Positions 38,128-46,933 of a stretch of 64,000 nucleotides of DNA are shown here, one piece after another. A program made the position numbers and the translations under genes. Under the pieces are notes generated by a model. The model saw only the letters and a program-made list of their open reading frames with translations, was not told where the DNA came from and ran no database searches. Every line of letters begins with the position of its first letter. The stretch's first letter is position 1. Origin of the DNA: Kangiella spongicola (GTDB taxonomy: Bacteria > Pseudomonadota > Gammaproteobacteria > Enterobacterales > Kangiellaceae); assembly GCF_003194565.2 (NCBI RefSeq), contig NZ_QICH01000004.1, positions 1-64,000 of the forward strand. The letters are read 5' to 3'.

Positions 38128-39264
38128 ATGATTCTGACAGAAGAACAAACAATGATTCAGGACATGGCTCGTGGCTATGTTCAAGAACGAATTGCCCCTT
38201 TCTCCGAGGAGTGGGACAAGAATAAAACCTTCCCTGCTGAAGCTCTGCAAGGCCTTGGAGAACTTGGCTTTTATGGCATGTTAGTGCCTGAGCAATGGGG
38301 TGGTAGCGAAATCGGTTACACTGCTGCAGCCTTAGTTCTAGAAGAAATTGCAGCTGGCGACGGCGCTTGCTCCACAGTGATTTCAGTCACCAACTCAGTT
38401 GGATGTATGCCTATCCTGAACTTTGGTACTGATGCACAGAAAGAAAAATTCTTAAAACCATTAGCCTCTGGCCAAGCGCTTGGAGCTTTTTGTTTAACTG
38501 AACCTCACGCGGGTTCGGATGCGGCTGATCTTAAAACAAAAGCAGTGAAAGAAGGTGATCACTACGTTTTAAACGGCGTAAAGCAGTTCATCACCTCAGG
38601 TAAAAATGGTCAGATTGCGATCGTTTTCGCTGTCACAGACCCAAGCGCGGGCAAAAAAGGCATTAGTGCTTTTATCGTGCCCACTGACACGCCTGGCTAT
38701 ATTGTCGCTAACATTGAAGACAAGATGGGGCAAAACGCATCCGACACCGCGCAAATCGTGTTTGAAGACTGCAAAATCCCTGCTGAAAATCTACTGGGCA
38801 AAGAAGGCGAAGGTTATAAAATCGCACTTTCTGGCCTTGAAGGTGGTCGTATTGGTATTGCAGCCCAAGCTGTTGGGATGGCACGCGCGGCTTATGAGTA
38901 CGCACTTCAGTATTCAAAAGACCGTACTTCTTTCGGCAAGCCAATTTTCCAACACCAAGCAGTCCAATTTAAGCTCGCAGAGATGGCGACACAAGTTGAT
39001 GCAGCGCGTAATATGGTTCTTAACGCTGCTCAACTTCGCGATGCCGGAAAACCGTGCTTAAAAGAAGCTTGTATGGCTAAACTGTTTGCTTCTGAAGCAG
39101 CTGAAAAGGTTTGTTCCGAAGCGATTCAGGTCTTAGGTGGTTACGGTTATTTGAAAGACTACCCTGTTGAGCGTATTTATCGTGACGTTCGTATCGCACA
39201 AATATACGAAGGCACTAGCGAAGTGCAAAAGATGGTGATTGCTCGAGCAATCGGCTCAGAATAG
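38128..39264 (+). CDS. Acyl-CoA dehydrogenase (short/branched-chain type)
   Basis: A 378-residue acyl-CoA dehydrogenase with [19 protein letters not shown] (about 125-143) and [20 protein letters not shown] (about 333-352), and the catalytic base Glu in [11 protein letters not shown] (about 358), the position used by short- and branched-chain enzymes. It differs from liuA in just this feature, so it is not a second isovaleryl-CoA dehydrogenase. Likely substrates are 2-methylbutyryl-, isobutyryl- or butyryl-CoA, linking the cluster to isoleucine and valine or to fatty acids. Located between the thiolase and liuB genes. Confidence 0.92.
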   Translation: MILTEEQTMIQDMARGYVQERIAPFSEEWDKNKTFPAEALQGLGELGFYGMLVPEQWGGSEIGYTAAALVLEEIAAGDGACSTVISVTNSVGCMPILNFGTDAQKEKFLKPLASGQALGAFCLTEPHAGSDAADLKTKAVKEGDHYVLNGVKQFITSGKNGQIAIVFAVTDPSAGKKGISAFIVPTDTPGYIVANIEDKMGQNASDTAQIVFEDCKIPAENLLGKEGEGYKIALSGLEGGRIGIAAQAVGMARAAYEYALQYSKDRTSFGKPIFQHQAVQFKLAEMATQVDAARNMVLNAAQLRDAGKPCLKEACMAKLFASEAAEKVCSEAIQVLGGYGYLKDYPVERIYRDVRIAQIYEGTSEVQKMVIARAIGSE

Positions 39265-39333
39265 CTTTAAGCTTCGAGTAAAAAATACCCACTAGACTAT
39301 AAGATTGAAAAGATTTCATACTAAGGATTCGAT

Positions 39334-40944
39334 ATGCCAGTAATTAAATCTTCGATTAATCCGCGTAGCGCGTCATTTATCGAAAACTCTGAAGCGATGA
39401 GCGCTTTGGTCGATGACCTACGTGACAAGATGGAGTACATCACTCAAGGTGGTGGCCCAAAGTATCAAGAAAAACACCTCTCTCGTGGCAAGTTATTACC
39501 ACGTGATCGTGTTCGTAAACTATTAGACGTCGGCTCGCCATTTTTAGAAATCTCGCAAATGGCGGCTTGGGACATGTACGACAACAAAGTTCCAGCGGCA
39601 GGTTTAATTGCTGGTATCGGTCGTGTTTCTGGCGTTGAGTGCATGATTGTTGCTAACGATGCGACGGTCAAAGGCGGAACTTACTTCCCTGAGACGGTAA
39701 AGAAACACCTTCGCGCACAGGAAATCGCTGAAGAAAACAACTTGCCTTGTATTTACCTCGTAGACTCAGGTGGCGCCAACTTGCCGCAACAAGACGAAGT
39801 ATTCCCGGACAAAGATCACTTCGGCCGCATTTTCTATAACCAAGCAAACATGTCGGCAAAAGGCATTCCACAAATTGCTGTGGTGATGGGCTCTTGTACA
39901 GCAGGTGGTGCTTATGTTCCAGCAATGGCTGACGAATCAATCATCGTTAAAGAGCAAGGCACGATTTTCTTGGGCGGCCCTCCTCTAGTTAAAGCAGCAA
40001 CAGGCGAAGTCGTATCAAGCGAAGATTTAGGTGGCGCTGATGTACACTGTAAAAACTCTGGTGTAACTGACCATTATGCATTGAATGATGAGCATGCTTT
40101 AAAATTAGCACGCCAAGTCGTTTCAAACTTAAACCGTAAGAAAGAGCCTTTCGTCACCGTTAAGAAACCGGTTGAACCGCTCTACCCTGCCGAAGAGCTT
40201 TACGGCGTAATCAACAAAGATCCTCGTAAGCCATTCGATATTCGTGAAATTATCGCGCGTGTGGTTGATGGTTCTGAACTTGATGAATTTAAAGCTATGT
40301 ACGGAACTACCCTAATCTGTGGCTTTGCTCGAATTCACGGCTACCCTGTGGGTATTGTCGCCAATAACGGTATTTTATTCTCAGAGTCAGCGCAGAAAGG
40401 CGCACACTTTATTGAGCTTTGCTCGCAGCGTGGCATCCCGCTCGTTTTCCTACAGAACATTACCGGCTTCATGGTTGGTCGTAAGTACGAAAACGAAGGT
40501 ATCGCTAAGCATGGCGCAAAGATGGTAACAGCGGTTGCCTGTGCCAAAGTCCCTAAGTTTACAGTGATTGTTGGCGGTAGTTTCGGCGCGGGTAACTACG
40601 GAATGTGTGGTCGTGCTTATAGCCCGAAGTTTTTATGGATGTGGCCAAACTCGCGTATATCTGTAATGGGTGGCGAGCAAGCAGCAAACGTTCTAGCACA
40701 AATTAAGCGTGACAATTTCGAACGTCGTGGCGAAGAAATGTGGTCTGAAGACGAAGAAAAAGCCTTCAAAAAACCAATCGAAGACCAGTACGAAAAGCAA
40801 GGCCACCCTTATTACTCAAGCGCACGCTTGTGGGATGATGGCATTATCGACCCTGCCGATACGCGCATGGTGTTAGGTCTAGGTCTTTCCGTGGCCATGA
40901 ACAAAGAAGCCGAAGAAACTAAGTTCGGCGTCTTCAGAATGTAA
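39334..40944 (+). CDS. liuB: 3-methylcrotonyl-CoA carboxylase beta subunit
   Basis: Carboxyltransferase subunit that moves CO2 from biotin on LiuD to 3-methylcrotonyl-CoA, giving 3-methylglutaconyl-CoA. 536 residues with two crotonase-like halves: [19 protein letters not shown] (about 140-158) in the N half, [18 protein letters not shown] (about 187-204), and [19 protein letters not shown] (about 413-431) in the C half, matching MccB rather than propionyl-CoA carboxylase. It is 13 bases from liuC and in the same run as its partner liuD. Confidence 0.96.
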   Translation: MPVIKSSINPRSASFIENSEAMSALVDDLRDKMEYITQGGGPKYQEKHLSRGKLLPRDRVRKLLDVGSPFLEISQMAAWDMYDNKVPAAGLIAGIGRVSGVECMIVANDATVKGGTYFPETVKKHLRAQEIAEENNLPCIYLVDSGGANLPQQDEVFPDKDHFGRIFYNQANMSAKGIPQIAVVMGSCTAGGAYVPAMADESIIVKEQGTIFLGGPPLVKAATGEVVSSEDLGGADVHCKNSGVTDHYALNDEHALKLARQVVSNLNRKKEPFVTVKKPVEPLYPAEELYGVINKDPRKPFDIREIIARVVDGSELDEFKAMYGTTLICGFARIHGYPVGIVANNGILFSESAQKGAHFIELCSQRGIPLVFLQNITGFMVGRKYENEGIAKHGAKMVTAVACAKVPKFTVIVGGSFGAGNYGMCGRAYSPKFLWMWPNSRISVMGGEQAANVLAQIKRDNFERRGEEMWSEDEEKAFKKPIEDQYEKQGHPYYSSARLWDDGIIDPADTRMVLGLGLSVAMNKEAEETKFGVFRM

Positions 40945-40957
40945 GGCGGTTCTTTGT

Positions 40958-41815
40958 ATGAGTGAGAATATGACTGAAGCACTAAACATTTCAATTGATA
41001 CTAAAGAACTAGGTTCAGAAGGCCGTGGCGTTGGTAGAATCACCATGACTCGTGGTGAAATCCACAATGCTTTTGACGATCAGTTAATCGCTGACTTGAC
41101 TCAGGCTTTCCGCCGTATGGATGCGAATCCAAGCGTTGAGGTAGTGGTCTTAGAAGCAGAAGGAAAAAGCTTTTCAGCAGGCGCAGACTTAAACTGGATG
41201 CGTCGCATGGCCGATTACACTTGGGAAGAAAACTACAAAGACTCCCAAGGCTTAGCCGAATTGATGCATACCATTTACAACCTCAGTAAGCCTACGGTTG
41301 CCGTGGTTCAAGGTGCGGCTTTTGGTGGGGGCGTTGGTCTAGTCGCTTGTTGCGATATTGTTATCGCCTCAGAGCGCGCGAGCTTCTGCTTGTCTGAAGT
41401 AAAGCTAGGTTTGATTCCAGCAGTTATCAGCCCTTACGTTGTAAAGGCTATTGGCGAGCGCCAAGCGCAACGCTACTTCTTAACGGCAGAGCGCTTTAAA
41501 GCACCACAAGCCAAAGAGTTTGGCTTGGTGCACGAAGTCTTTGCTGAAGAAGAACTAGTGGCAAAAGCTAATGAAATGATTGCTGGTCTGTTATCGAATG
41601 GCCCACAAGCGGTTCGTGCCGCAAAAAGCTTAATAAAAGCCGTTGCTGAGAAAGAGATTAATCAAGACATCTTAGACGAAACCGCCAAGCGCATCGCTGA
41701 TATTCGCGCGAGCGAGCAAGGCAAAGAAGGTCTAAATGCCTTTTTAGAAAAGCGTCCTGCTGATTGGTCAGTAGGTTCGACGAACCACAACGAAAACTCA
41801 GACAGCGACAGTTAA
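40958..41815 (+). CDS. liuC: Methylglutaconyl-CoA hydratase
   Basis: Crotonase-family enzyme that hydrates 3-methylglutaconyl-CoA to HMG-CoA. 285 residues; oxyanion-hole segments SFSAGADLNWMRRM (about 71-84) and GAAFGGGVGLVACCDI (about 120-135), with the Glu of LSEVKLGLIPAVISPYV (about 146-162). The MRRM after the first motif fits methylglutaconyl-CoA hydratases better than FadB-type hydratases. Sits between liuB and liuD with gaps of 13 and 10 bases. Confidence 0.93.
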   Translation: MSENMTEALNISIDTKELGSEGRGVGRITMTRGEIHNAFDDQLIADLTQAFRRMDANPSVEVVVLEAEGKSFSAGADLNWMRRMADYTWEENYKDSQGLAELMHTIYNLSKPTVAVVQGAAFGGGVGLVACCDIVIASERASFCLSEVKLGLIPAVISPYVVKAIGERQAQRYFLTAERFKAPQAKEFGLVHEVFAEEELVAKANEMIAGLLSNGPQAVRAAKSLIKAVAEKEINQDILDETAKRIADIRASEQGKEGLNAFLEKRPADWSVGSTNHNENSDSDS

Positions 41816-41825
41816 GGAAGCATCT

Positions 41826-43850
41826 ATGTTTACAAAAATATTAATTGCAAACCGTGGTGAAATCGCCTGTCGAGTGATTCAAACCGCGCAAAAACTTGGA
41901 ATTCGTACGGTTGCGGTATATTCCGAAGCCGACAAAAACGCTCGCCACGTTGCGATGGCGGACGAAGCCATATATTTAGGCCCTGCTCCTGCTAAAGACT
42001 CTTATCTGAAGCCTGAGCTAATCATTAAAGCGGCTAAACAAACAGGTGCCCAAGCAGTACATCCTGGTTACGGTTTCTTATCAGAGAATGCAGACTTTGC
42101 TAAAGCTCTTGCAGAAAACGATATCGAGTTTATTGGTCCTCCTGAAGGCGCCATTATTGCCATGGGTTCTAAGTCCGCGGCTAAAGAAATCATGGATAAG
42201 GCCGGTGTGCCATTGGTTAAGGGCTATCATGGCGAAAACCAAGAGCCAGACTTCTTAAAATCGCAAGCCGATGATATTGGTTATCCAGTCATTATCAAAG
42301 CGACCGCTGGTGGCGGTGGTAAAGGTATGCGTATCGTTTGGAAGTCAGAAGACTTTGAAAACAGCCTAGCGTCATGTAAGCGTGAGTCGGCTGCGTCTTT
42401 TGGCGACGATAAGGTCTTAGTTGAAAAGTACATCACCAAGCCGCGCCACGTTGAAATTCAGGTTTTCGCAGACAAGCACGGCAACGCTGTTCACTTGTTT
42501 GAGCGCGATTGCTCTGTACAGCGTCGTCACCAAAAAGTCATCGAAGAAGCTCCTGCTCCCGGCATGTCGGAAGAAAACCGTCAAAAGATGGGCGAGGTCG
42601 CTATTCGTGCAGCACAAGCTATCGGTTACGTTGGCGCTGGTACTGTTGAATTTTTGTATGACGAAGACGGTTCTTTCTACTTTATGGAGATGAATACGCG
42701 TCTGCAGGTTGAGCATCCAGTAACTGAAAAAATCACTGGCCAAGATTTGGTCGAGTGGCAGTTAAAAGTCGCTTATGGTGAAACATTGCCAGCGACTCAA
42801 GAAGATTTAAGCATCAACGGTCATGCCTTTGAAGTTCGTATCTATGCCGAAGACCCAAGACAAGATTTCTTGCCTGCGACAGGTACACTGCTACATTTAA
42901 GTACGCCTGAGGAAAGTGACCATATCCGTATCGATACTGGTGTGCGCCAAGGCGACACGGTTTCAGTTCACTATGATCCAATGATTGCTAAGTTAATCGT
43001 TTGGGACGAAGATCGTAATTCTGCCCTAGCCCGCTTAAGAGGCGCTTTGGCTCAATATCAAGTAGTTGGCTTGACGACAAACGTTGAGTTTTTATCAGCC
43101 TTAGCCGGTAACCAAGCGTTTGAAGATTGTGATTTAGACACAAACTTCATCGAGCGCTACCGTGATGAGCTAATTTTAGAAGATGCGCCAGCGGACGAAG
43201 ATGCTTTAGTTGCGGCCACTGTTTATCAGCTTGTTAAACGCCAACAATCGGCGCAAGAAGCTGCAGCTAACAGTAAAGACCCTTATTCTCCTTGGAACCA
43301 GGTAAGTGGCTGGCGTTTAAATACTGATAATCATCACTCGTTCGAATACATCGATTATGTCGATAGCATTCCGAACGAAGTTGAAGTCACAACCCATTAT
43401 CATGGCGCGACTTATGATCACGAATACCTTTTAGAGTTGCCTGAAAAAGAAATCAAAATTCACGCAGCAGAGCTTAAAGGCAACAATCTGCGATTAGACG
43501 CCTCTGGTAAGCGCTATAACGCGACGGTTGTAGACGACGGTACTAGCCTCCATATCTTTGTAAATGGTAACTATCAGGTTCTAGAAAAAATCGAACGCGG
43601 CTTAGATGGCGAGTCAGAAGAAGCTGGTGGTAGTTTAACAGCACCTATGCCTGGCACCGTTATCGAAGTTAAAGTTGCTGAAGGTGATAGCGTTGAAGCA
43701 GGTCAGCCTCTAATCATCCTAGAAGCGATGAAAATGGAGCATACGATTAACGCACCAACCGCAGGAACGGTAGCAGAAGTTATGTATGCCGCTGGCGACT
43801 TGGTTGACGATGGCGCTGAGCTACTGAAATTAGACGCTGGCGAAGACTAG
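41826..43850 (+). CDS. liuD: 3-methylcrotonyl-CoA carboxylase alpha subunit
   Basis: Biotin carboxylase plus biotin carrier subunit. 674 residues: biotin carboxylase N domain (FTKILIANRGEIACRVI), ATP-grasp with GGGGKGMRIV (about 162-171) and EMNTRLQVEHPVTE (about 289-302), C-terminal carboxylase domain, the BT linker domain (about 490-590), and the carrier domain with biotinyl Lys636 in EAMKMEHTI. All catalytic segments intact. Acts with LiuB. A normal-length member of the family. Confidence 0.96.
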   Translation: MFTKILIANRGEIACRVIQTAQKLGIRTVAVYSEADKNARHVAMADEAIYLGPAPAKDSYLKPELIIKAAKQTGAQAVHPGYGFLSENADFAKALAENDIEFIGPPEGAIIAMGSKSAAKEIMDKAGVPLVKGYHGENQEPDFLKSQADDIGYPVIIKATAGGGGKGMRIVWKSEDFENSLASCKRESAASFGDDKVLVEKYITKPRHVEIQVFADKHGNAVHLFERDCSVQRRHQKVIEEAPAPGMSEENRQKMGEVAIRAAQAIGYVGAGTVEFLYDEDGSFYFMEMNTRLQVEHPVTEKITGQDLVEWQLKVAYGETLPATQEDLSINGHAFEVRIYAEDPRQDFLPATGTLLHLSTPEESDHIRIDTGVRQGDTVSVHYDPMIAKLIVWDEDRNSALARLRGALAQYQVVGLTTNVEFLSALAGNQAFEDCDLDTNFIERYRDELILEDAPADEDALVAATVYQLVKRQQSAQEAAANSKDPYSPWNQVSGWRLNTDNHHSFEYIDYVDSIPNEVEVTTHYHGATYDHEYLLELPEKEIKIHAAELKGNNLRLDASGKRYNATVVDDGTSLHIFVNGNYQVLEKIERGLDGESEEAGGSLTAPMPGTVIEVKVAEGDSVEAGQPLIILEAMKMEHTINAPTAGTVAEVMYAAGDLVDDGAELLKLDAGED

Positions 43851-43859
43851 GAGACTGTC

Positions 43860-44801
43860 ATGGTAATGGTAGACGATCATATTGAGCATTTACCTAGCGA
43901 GGTGCGCATCGTAGAGATGGGCCCTCGTGACGGGCTACAAAACGAAAAGCAGCCCGTGTCGACAGAAGTCAAAGTCGAGCTGATTAAGCGCTTAATTGAG
44001 ACTGGCGAAAAGCATATCGAGGCCACAGCATTTGTTTCCCCGAAGTGGGTTCCACAAATGTCGGATCATCATGAAATGATGCAAGCGTTGAAACCACTGA
44101 AGGAAGCTCATCCTGATGTAACTTTTCCAGTACTAACGCCTAACATCAAAGGCTTCGAGGGTGCGCTCGCCGGTAATGCCGAAGAAGTTGCTGTGTTCGC
44201 AGCAGCTTCAGAAGGGTTTTCGCAGAAAAACATTAACTGCTCTATAGCGGAGTCAATTGAGCGTTTTAAGCCAGTCGTAGCTGCTGCTAAAGAGCACGGC
44301 ATCAAAGTGCGGGGCTATGTTTCTTGCGTCTTGGGCTGCCCCTTCGATGGTGAGATTGCACCCGAGCAAGTAGCGAAAGTCGCTAAAGACTTATACGACC
44401 TAGGCTGCTATGAGATTTCTTTAGGCGATACAATCGGCGTCGGCACACCTGCAGAAGCAAAGGCCATGATTGAAGCTGTGAGCAAAGTGGTTCCAGTAGA
44501 CAAACTTGCTTGCCACTTCCATGATACCTATGGACAAGCGCTAGCAAATCTATATGCTTGCTTAGAGCTAGGTGTAACCACTATCGATAGCTCAGTCGCT
44601 GGTCTTGGCGGATGCCCTTATGCGCCTGGCGCTACGGGCAATGTTGCAACAGAGGATGTGGTCTACATGCTTAATGGTCTTGGTATCAAGACTGGAATTG
44701 ATTTAGATAAACTGGTTGATGCTGGAGTCTATATTTCCGATCAATTAGGCAGAAAGCCTGTATCGCGTGTAGCAAATGCAGTGCTCTCTAAAAGAAAATA
44801 G
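43860..44801 (+). CDS. liuE: Hydroxymethylglutaryl-CoA lyase
   Basis: Cleaves HMG-CoA to acetoacetate and acetyl-CoA. 313 residues forming a TIM barrel: [14 protein letters not shown] (about 18-31) with the metal-binding Asp, [11 protein letters not shown] (about 154-164), and the family signature [20 protein letters not shown] (about 249-268) with the active-site Cys. Start at 43860 or Met at 43866; both lie behind AGGAG at the end of liuD. Nine bases after liuD. Confidence 0.95.
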   Translation: MVMVDDHIEHLPSEVRIVEMGPRDGLQNEKQPVSTEVKVELIKRLIETGEKHIEATAFVSPKWVPQMSDHHEMMQALKPLKEAHPDVTFPVLTPNIKGFEGALAGNAEEVAVFAAASEGFSQKNINCSIAESIERFKPVVAAAKEHGIKVRGYVSCVLGCPFDGEIAPEQVAKVAKDLYDLGCYEISLGDTIGVGTPAEAKAMIEAVSKVVPVDKLACHFHDTYGQALANLYACLELGVTTIDSSVAGLGGCPYAPGATGNVATEDVVYMLNGLGIKTGIDLDKLVDAGVYISDQLGRKPVSRVANAVLSKRK

Positions 44802-44878
44802 TTTTATTAGGAAGTAGCAAAAAGTAGCTCACCGGACTGGTGATGATAAATACTCTTAAAATATGACGAGGAATTAGA

Positions 44879-45580
44879 ATGTCAGGTTTTAATAAAGTCG
44901 TAAATAGTTACGAAGAAGCCTTAGAAGGTTTCAAAGACAATATGACCGTCATGGTTGGCGGTTTCGGCCTTTGCGGTATCCCTGAAGGCTTAATTGAGCA
45001 AGTTTATAACATGGGTTGCAAAGGCTTAACGGCCATTTCAAACAACGCAGGTGTTGATGGTTTTGGCTTAGGAAAGTGGTTAGAGAAACGCCAAATCAGC
45101 ACTATGATCGGTTCGTACGTTGGTGAAAACGAATTGTTTGAAAAGTTATTATTATCTGGCGAGATGGAAGTCATTCTAACGCCACAAGGTACTTTAGCTG
45201 AAAAAATTCGTGCTGGTGGCGCAGGCATCCCTGCTTTCTTCACAGCAACAGGTTTCGGTACGAAAGTTGCTGAAGGCAAAGAAACTCGTAATATTGATGG
45301 CCGTGACTATGTACTAGAGCCATCGCTAACAGCAGACTTCGCGCTAGTTAAAGCGTGGAAAGCTGACACCATGGGTAACTTAATCTTCAACAAGACAGCC
45401 ATGAACTTTAATCCAATGATGGCAACTGCAGGTAAAATCACCGTAGCGGAAGTTGAAGAAATTGTTGAGCCGGGTGAGTTAGACCCTAACTTTATCCATA
45501 CACCAGGTATTTACGTTCAACGCGTTATCAAAGGTAACAGCTTTGAGAAACGTATTGAACAACGCACAGTAAAAGCATAA
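44879..45580 (+). CDS. 3-oxoacid (succinyl-CoA:acetoacetate) CoA-transferase subunit A
   Basis: Forms a heteromer with the next gene and activates acetoacetate to acetoacetyl-CoA using succinyl-CoA. 233 residues with the subunit A signature [15 protein letters not shown] (about 27-41) and [15 protein letters not shown] (about 114-128). Separate subunits are the usual bacterial form (ScoA/ScoB). It takes the acetoacetate made by LiuE and feeds the thiolase at 36790. The 77-base gap before it contains a small TCACC/GGTGA hairpin, so it may have its own promoter. Confidence 0.94.
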   Translation: MSGFNKVVNSYEEALEGFKDNMTVMVGGFGLCGIPEGLIEQVYNMGCKGLTAISNNAGVDGFGLGKWLEKRQISTMIGSYVGENELFEKLLLSGEMEVILTPQGTLAEKIRAGGAGIPAFFTATGFGTKVAEGKETRNIDGRDYVLEPSLTADFALVKAWKADTMGNLIFNKTAMNFNPMMATAGKITVAEVEEIVEPGELDPNFIHTPGIYVQRVIKGNSFEKRIEQRTVKA

Positions 45581-45591
45581 GGAGCGCAATC

Positions 45592-46248
45592 ATGGCACTA
45601 TCACGTGAACAAATCGCCATGCGAGTGGCGCAAGAATTAGAAGATGGTTTCTACGTAAACCTCGGTATTGGTATCCCTACCCTCGTCGCTAACTATGTTC
45701 CAAAAGGCGTTGAGGTAATGATGCAGTCTGAAAACGGTTTGCTTGGTATGGGCGAGTTCCCGACCGAAGAAACTATTGATCCGGATCTTATCAACGCTGG
45801 TAAGCAAACAGTAACTGCAGCTACAGGCGCGGCCTTCTTCTCTTCAGCTGAAAGCTTTGCAATGATCCGCGGTGGCCACGTTGATTTAACTGTTTTAGGC
45901 GCATTTGAAGTTGACCAGCAAGGCAACATCGCTTCGTGGATGATCCCAGGCAAATTGGTTAAAGGCATGGGTGGCGCGATGGACTTAGTTGCTGGTGCAG
46001 AAAACATCATTGTTACAATGACACACGCCAATAAACACGGTCAGTCAAAGATTCTAAAAGAATGTACACTTCCGCTAACAGGCGCACAGTGCATTAAACA
46101 TGTTATTACTGAACTCGCCTTAATGGAAATCAAAGATGGTGCATTCCACCTTATCGAACGTGCTCCAGGCGTATCGGTAGAAGAAATAAAAGAGAAAACG
46201 GAAGCGGATTTAGTTATTCCAGATAACGTTCCTGAAATGAACGTTTAA
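45592..46248 (+). CDS. 3-oxoacid CoA-transferase subunit B
   Basis: 218 residues; carries the catalytic Glu that forms the enzyme-CoA thioester in MMQSENGLLGMG (about 43-54), preceded by NLGIGIPTLVANYVP (about 22-36). Partner of the gene 11 bases upstream. Last gene of the leucine cluster; no ordinary terminator follows, only the palindromic repeat at 46266-46341. Confidence 0.95.
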   Translation: MALSREQIAMRVAQELEDGFYVNLGIGIPTLVANYVPKGVEVMMQSENGLLGMGEFPTEETIDPDLINAGKQTVTAATGAAFFSSAESFAMIRGGHVDLTVLGAFEVDQQGNIASWMIPGKLVKGMGGAMDLVAGAENIIVTMTHANKHGQSKILKECTLPLTGAQCIKHVITELALMEIKDGAFHLIERAPGVSVEEIKEKTEADLVIPDNVPEMNV

Positions 46249-46265
46249 CTTCATTGTCTGCACTG

Positions 46266-46341
46266 TCATTGCGAGGTATTGCAAAGCACCGTGGCAATCT
46301 GCCAAAGATTGCCACGCCTACTCCGTAGGCTCGCAATGACG
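46266..46341. repeat. Palindromic intergenic repeat element
   Basis: GTCATTGCGAG (46266-46276) pairs with CTCGCAATGAC at the far end (46331-46341), and GTGGCAATCT with AGATTGCCAC meet at a GCCA loop in the middle. The ends CATTGCGAG resemble a palindromic repeat scattered through many unrelated bacterial genomes. Both strands can fold it into one long hairpin. It sits just behind the CoA-transferase genes and may end or stabilise their transcript. The frame on the minus strand over this region (46266-46559) is not believed coding. Confidence 0.7.
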
Positions 46342-46578
46342 CAGTTTTCTTCTCGTTTCCACCTCGTCACACCATCGTTCGCTACTTTAAAGTTTTCGGC
46401 CACTCCACACAAACTTCCATATAATACAGACACTGAATCCCGTGATCGAACCACAGAATGATACCTCTCCGAACCATAATGCCGTTCTTTACACGAAATA
46501 AATCGTACCTCTAGACTCAGAACCTTCAATTTATTTCTTTCGGTATCAGCCAACACCATGCTCCCCTTTAAAAGTTAG

Positions 46579-46686
46579 CCTCAAGACTCAATATTGCCGA
46601 GCAAATTGGACAGGACAGGCCAATTTAGTCAAATCGAAACAGGAGGTTTCGTTTGACGGCTCGAATAGTAATATTGAATCTTGAGG
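46579..46686. repeat. Branched inverted-repeat element (cloverleaf-like)
   Basis: Outer arms 46579-46595 and 46670-46686 pair over 17 bp with one mismatch, continued by CGAGC (46598-46602) with GCTCG (46659-46663). Inside are two perfect side hairpins: AAATTGG/CCAATTT (46603-46609, 46620-46626) and GTCAAA-CGAAAC / GTTTCG-TTTGAC (46628-46657, one bulged base, AGGAG loop). The whole folds into a three-way junction. The single outer mismatch is C/A in plus-strand RNA but becomes a G-U pair in minus-strand RNA. It could be a structured RNA or a small mobile element. The rest of the 685-base gap (46342-46578, 46687-46933) shows only A/T-rich DNA and a small GTCC/GGAC hairpin. Confidence 0.65.
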
Positions 46687-46933
46687 GAAGTCCTTTGGAC
46701 CTAACTTTTGGGGCGAGTTTTTTGGTTCGTTTTTTGCTCGTTCAAAAAATGAACGTAAAATTCTAGTAGGTGCGTACAGGAATACAACTACAATAACGAC
46801 AACGATAAATTTTACTGCAACACTTATTTACATTTTACTACTAACGCCCACTGGAAATTGTTGCTGATCTCTTTATATTTAACGCTGGACTAAAATTTAG
46901 AAACCTATAAACCGCGATTTCAGGGGATATTCC

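Noticed and set aside
46266-46559. 97-codon minus-strand frame behind the CoA-transferase genes
   Set aside because: It begins in unique spacer but runs into the CATTGCGAG palindrome; composition and absence of a ribosome site argue against a gene.
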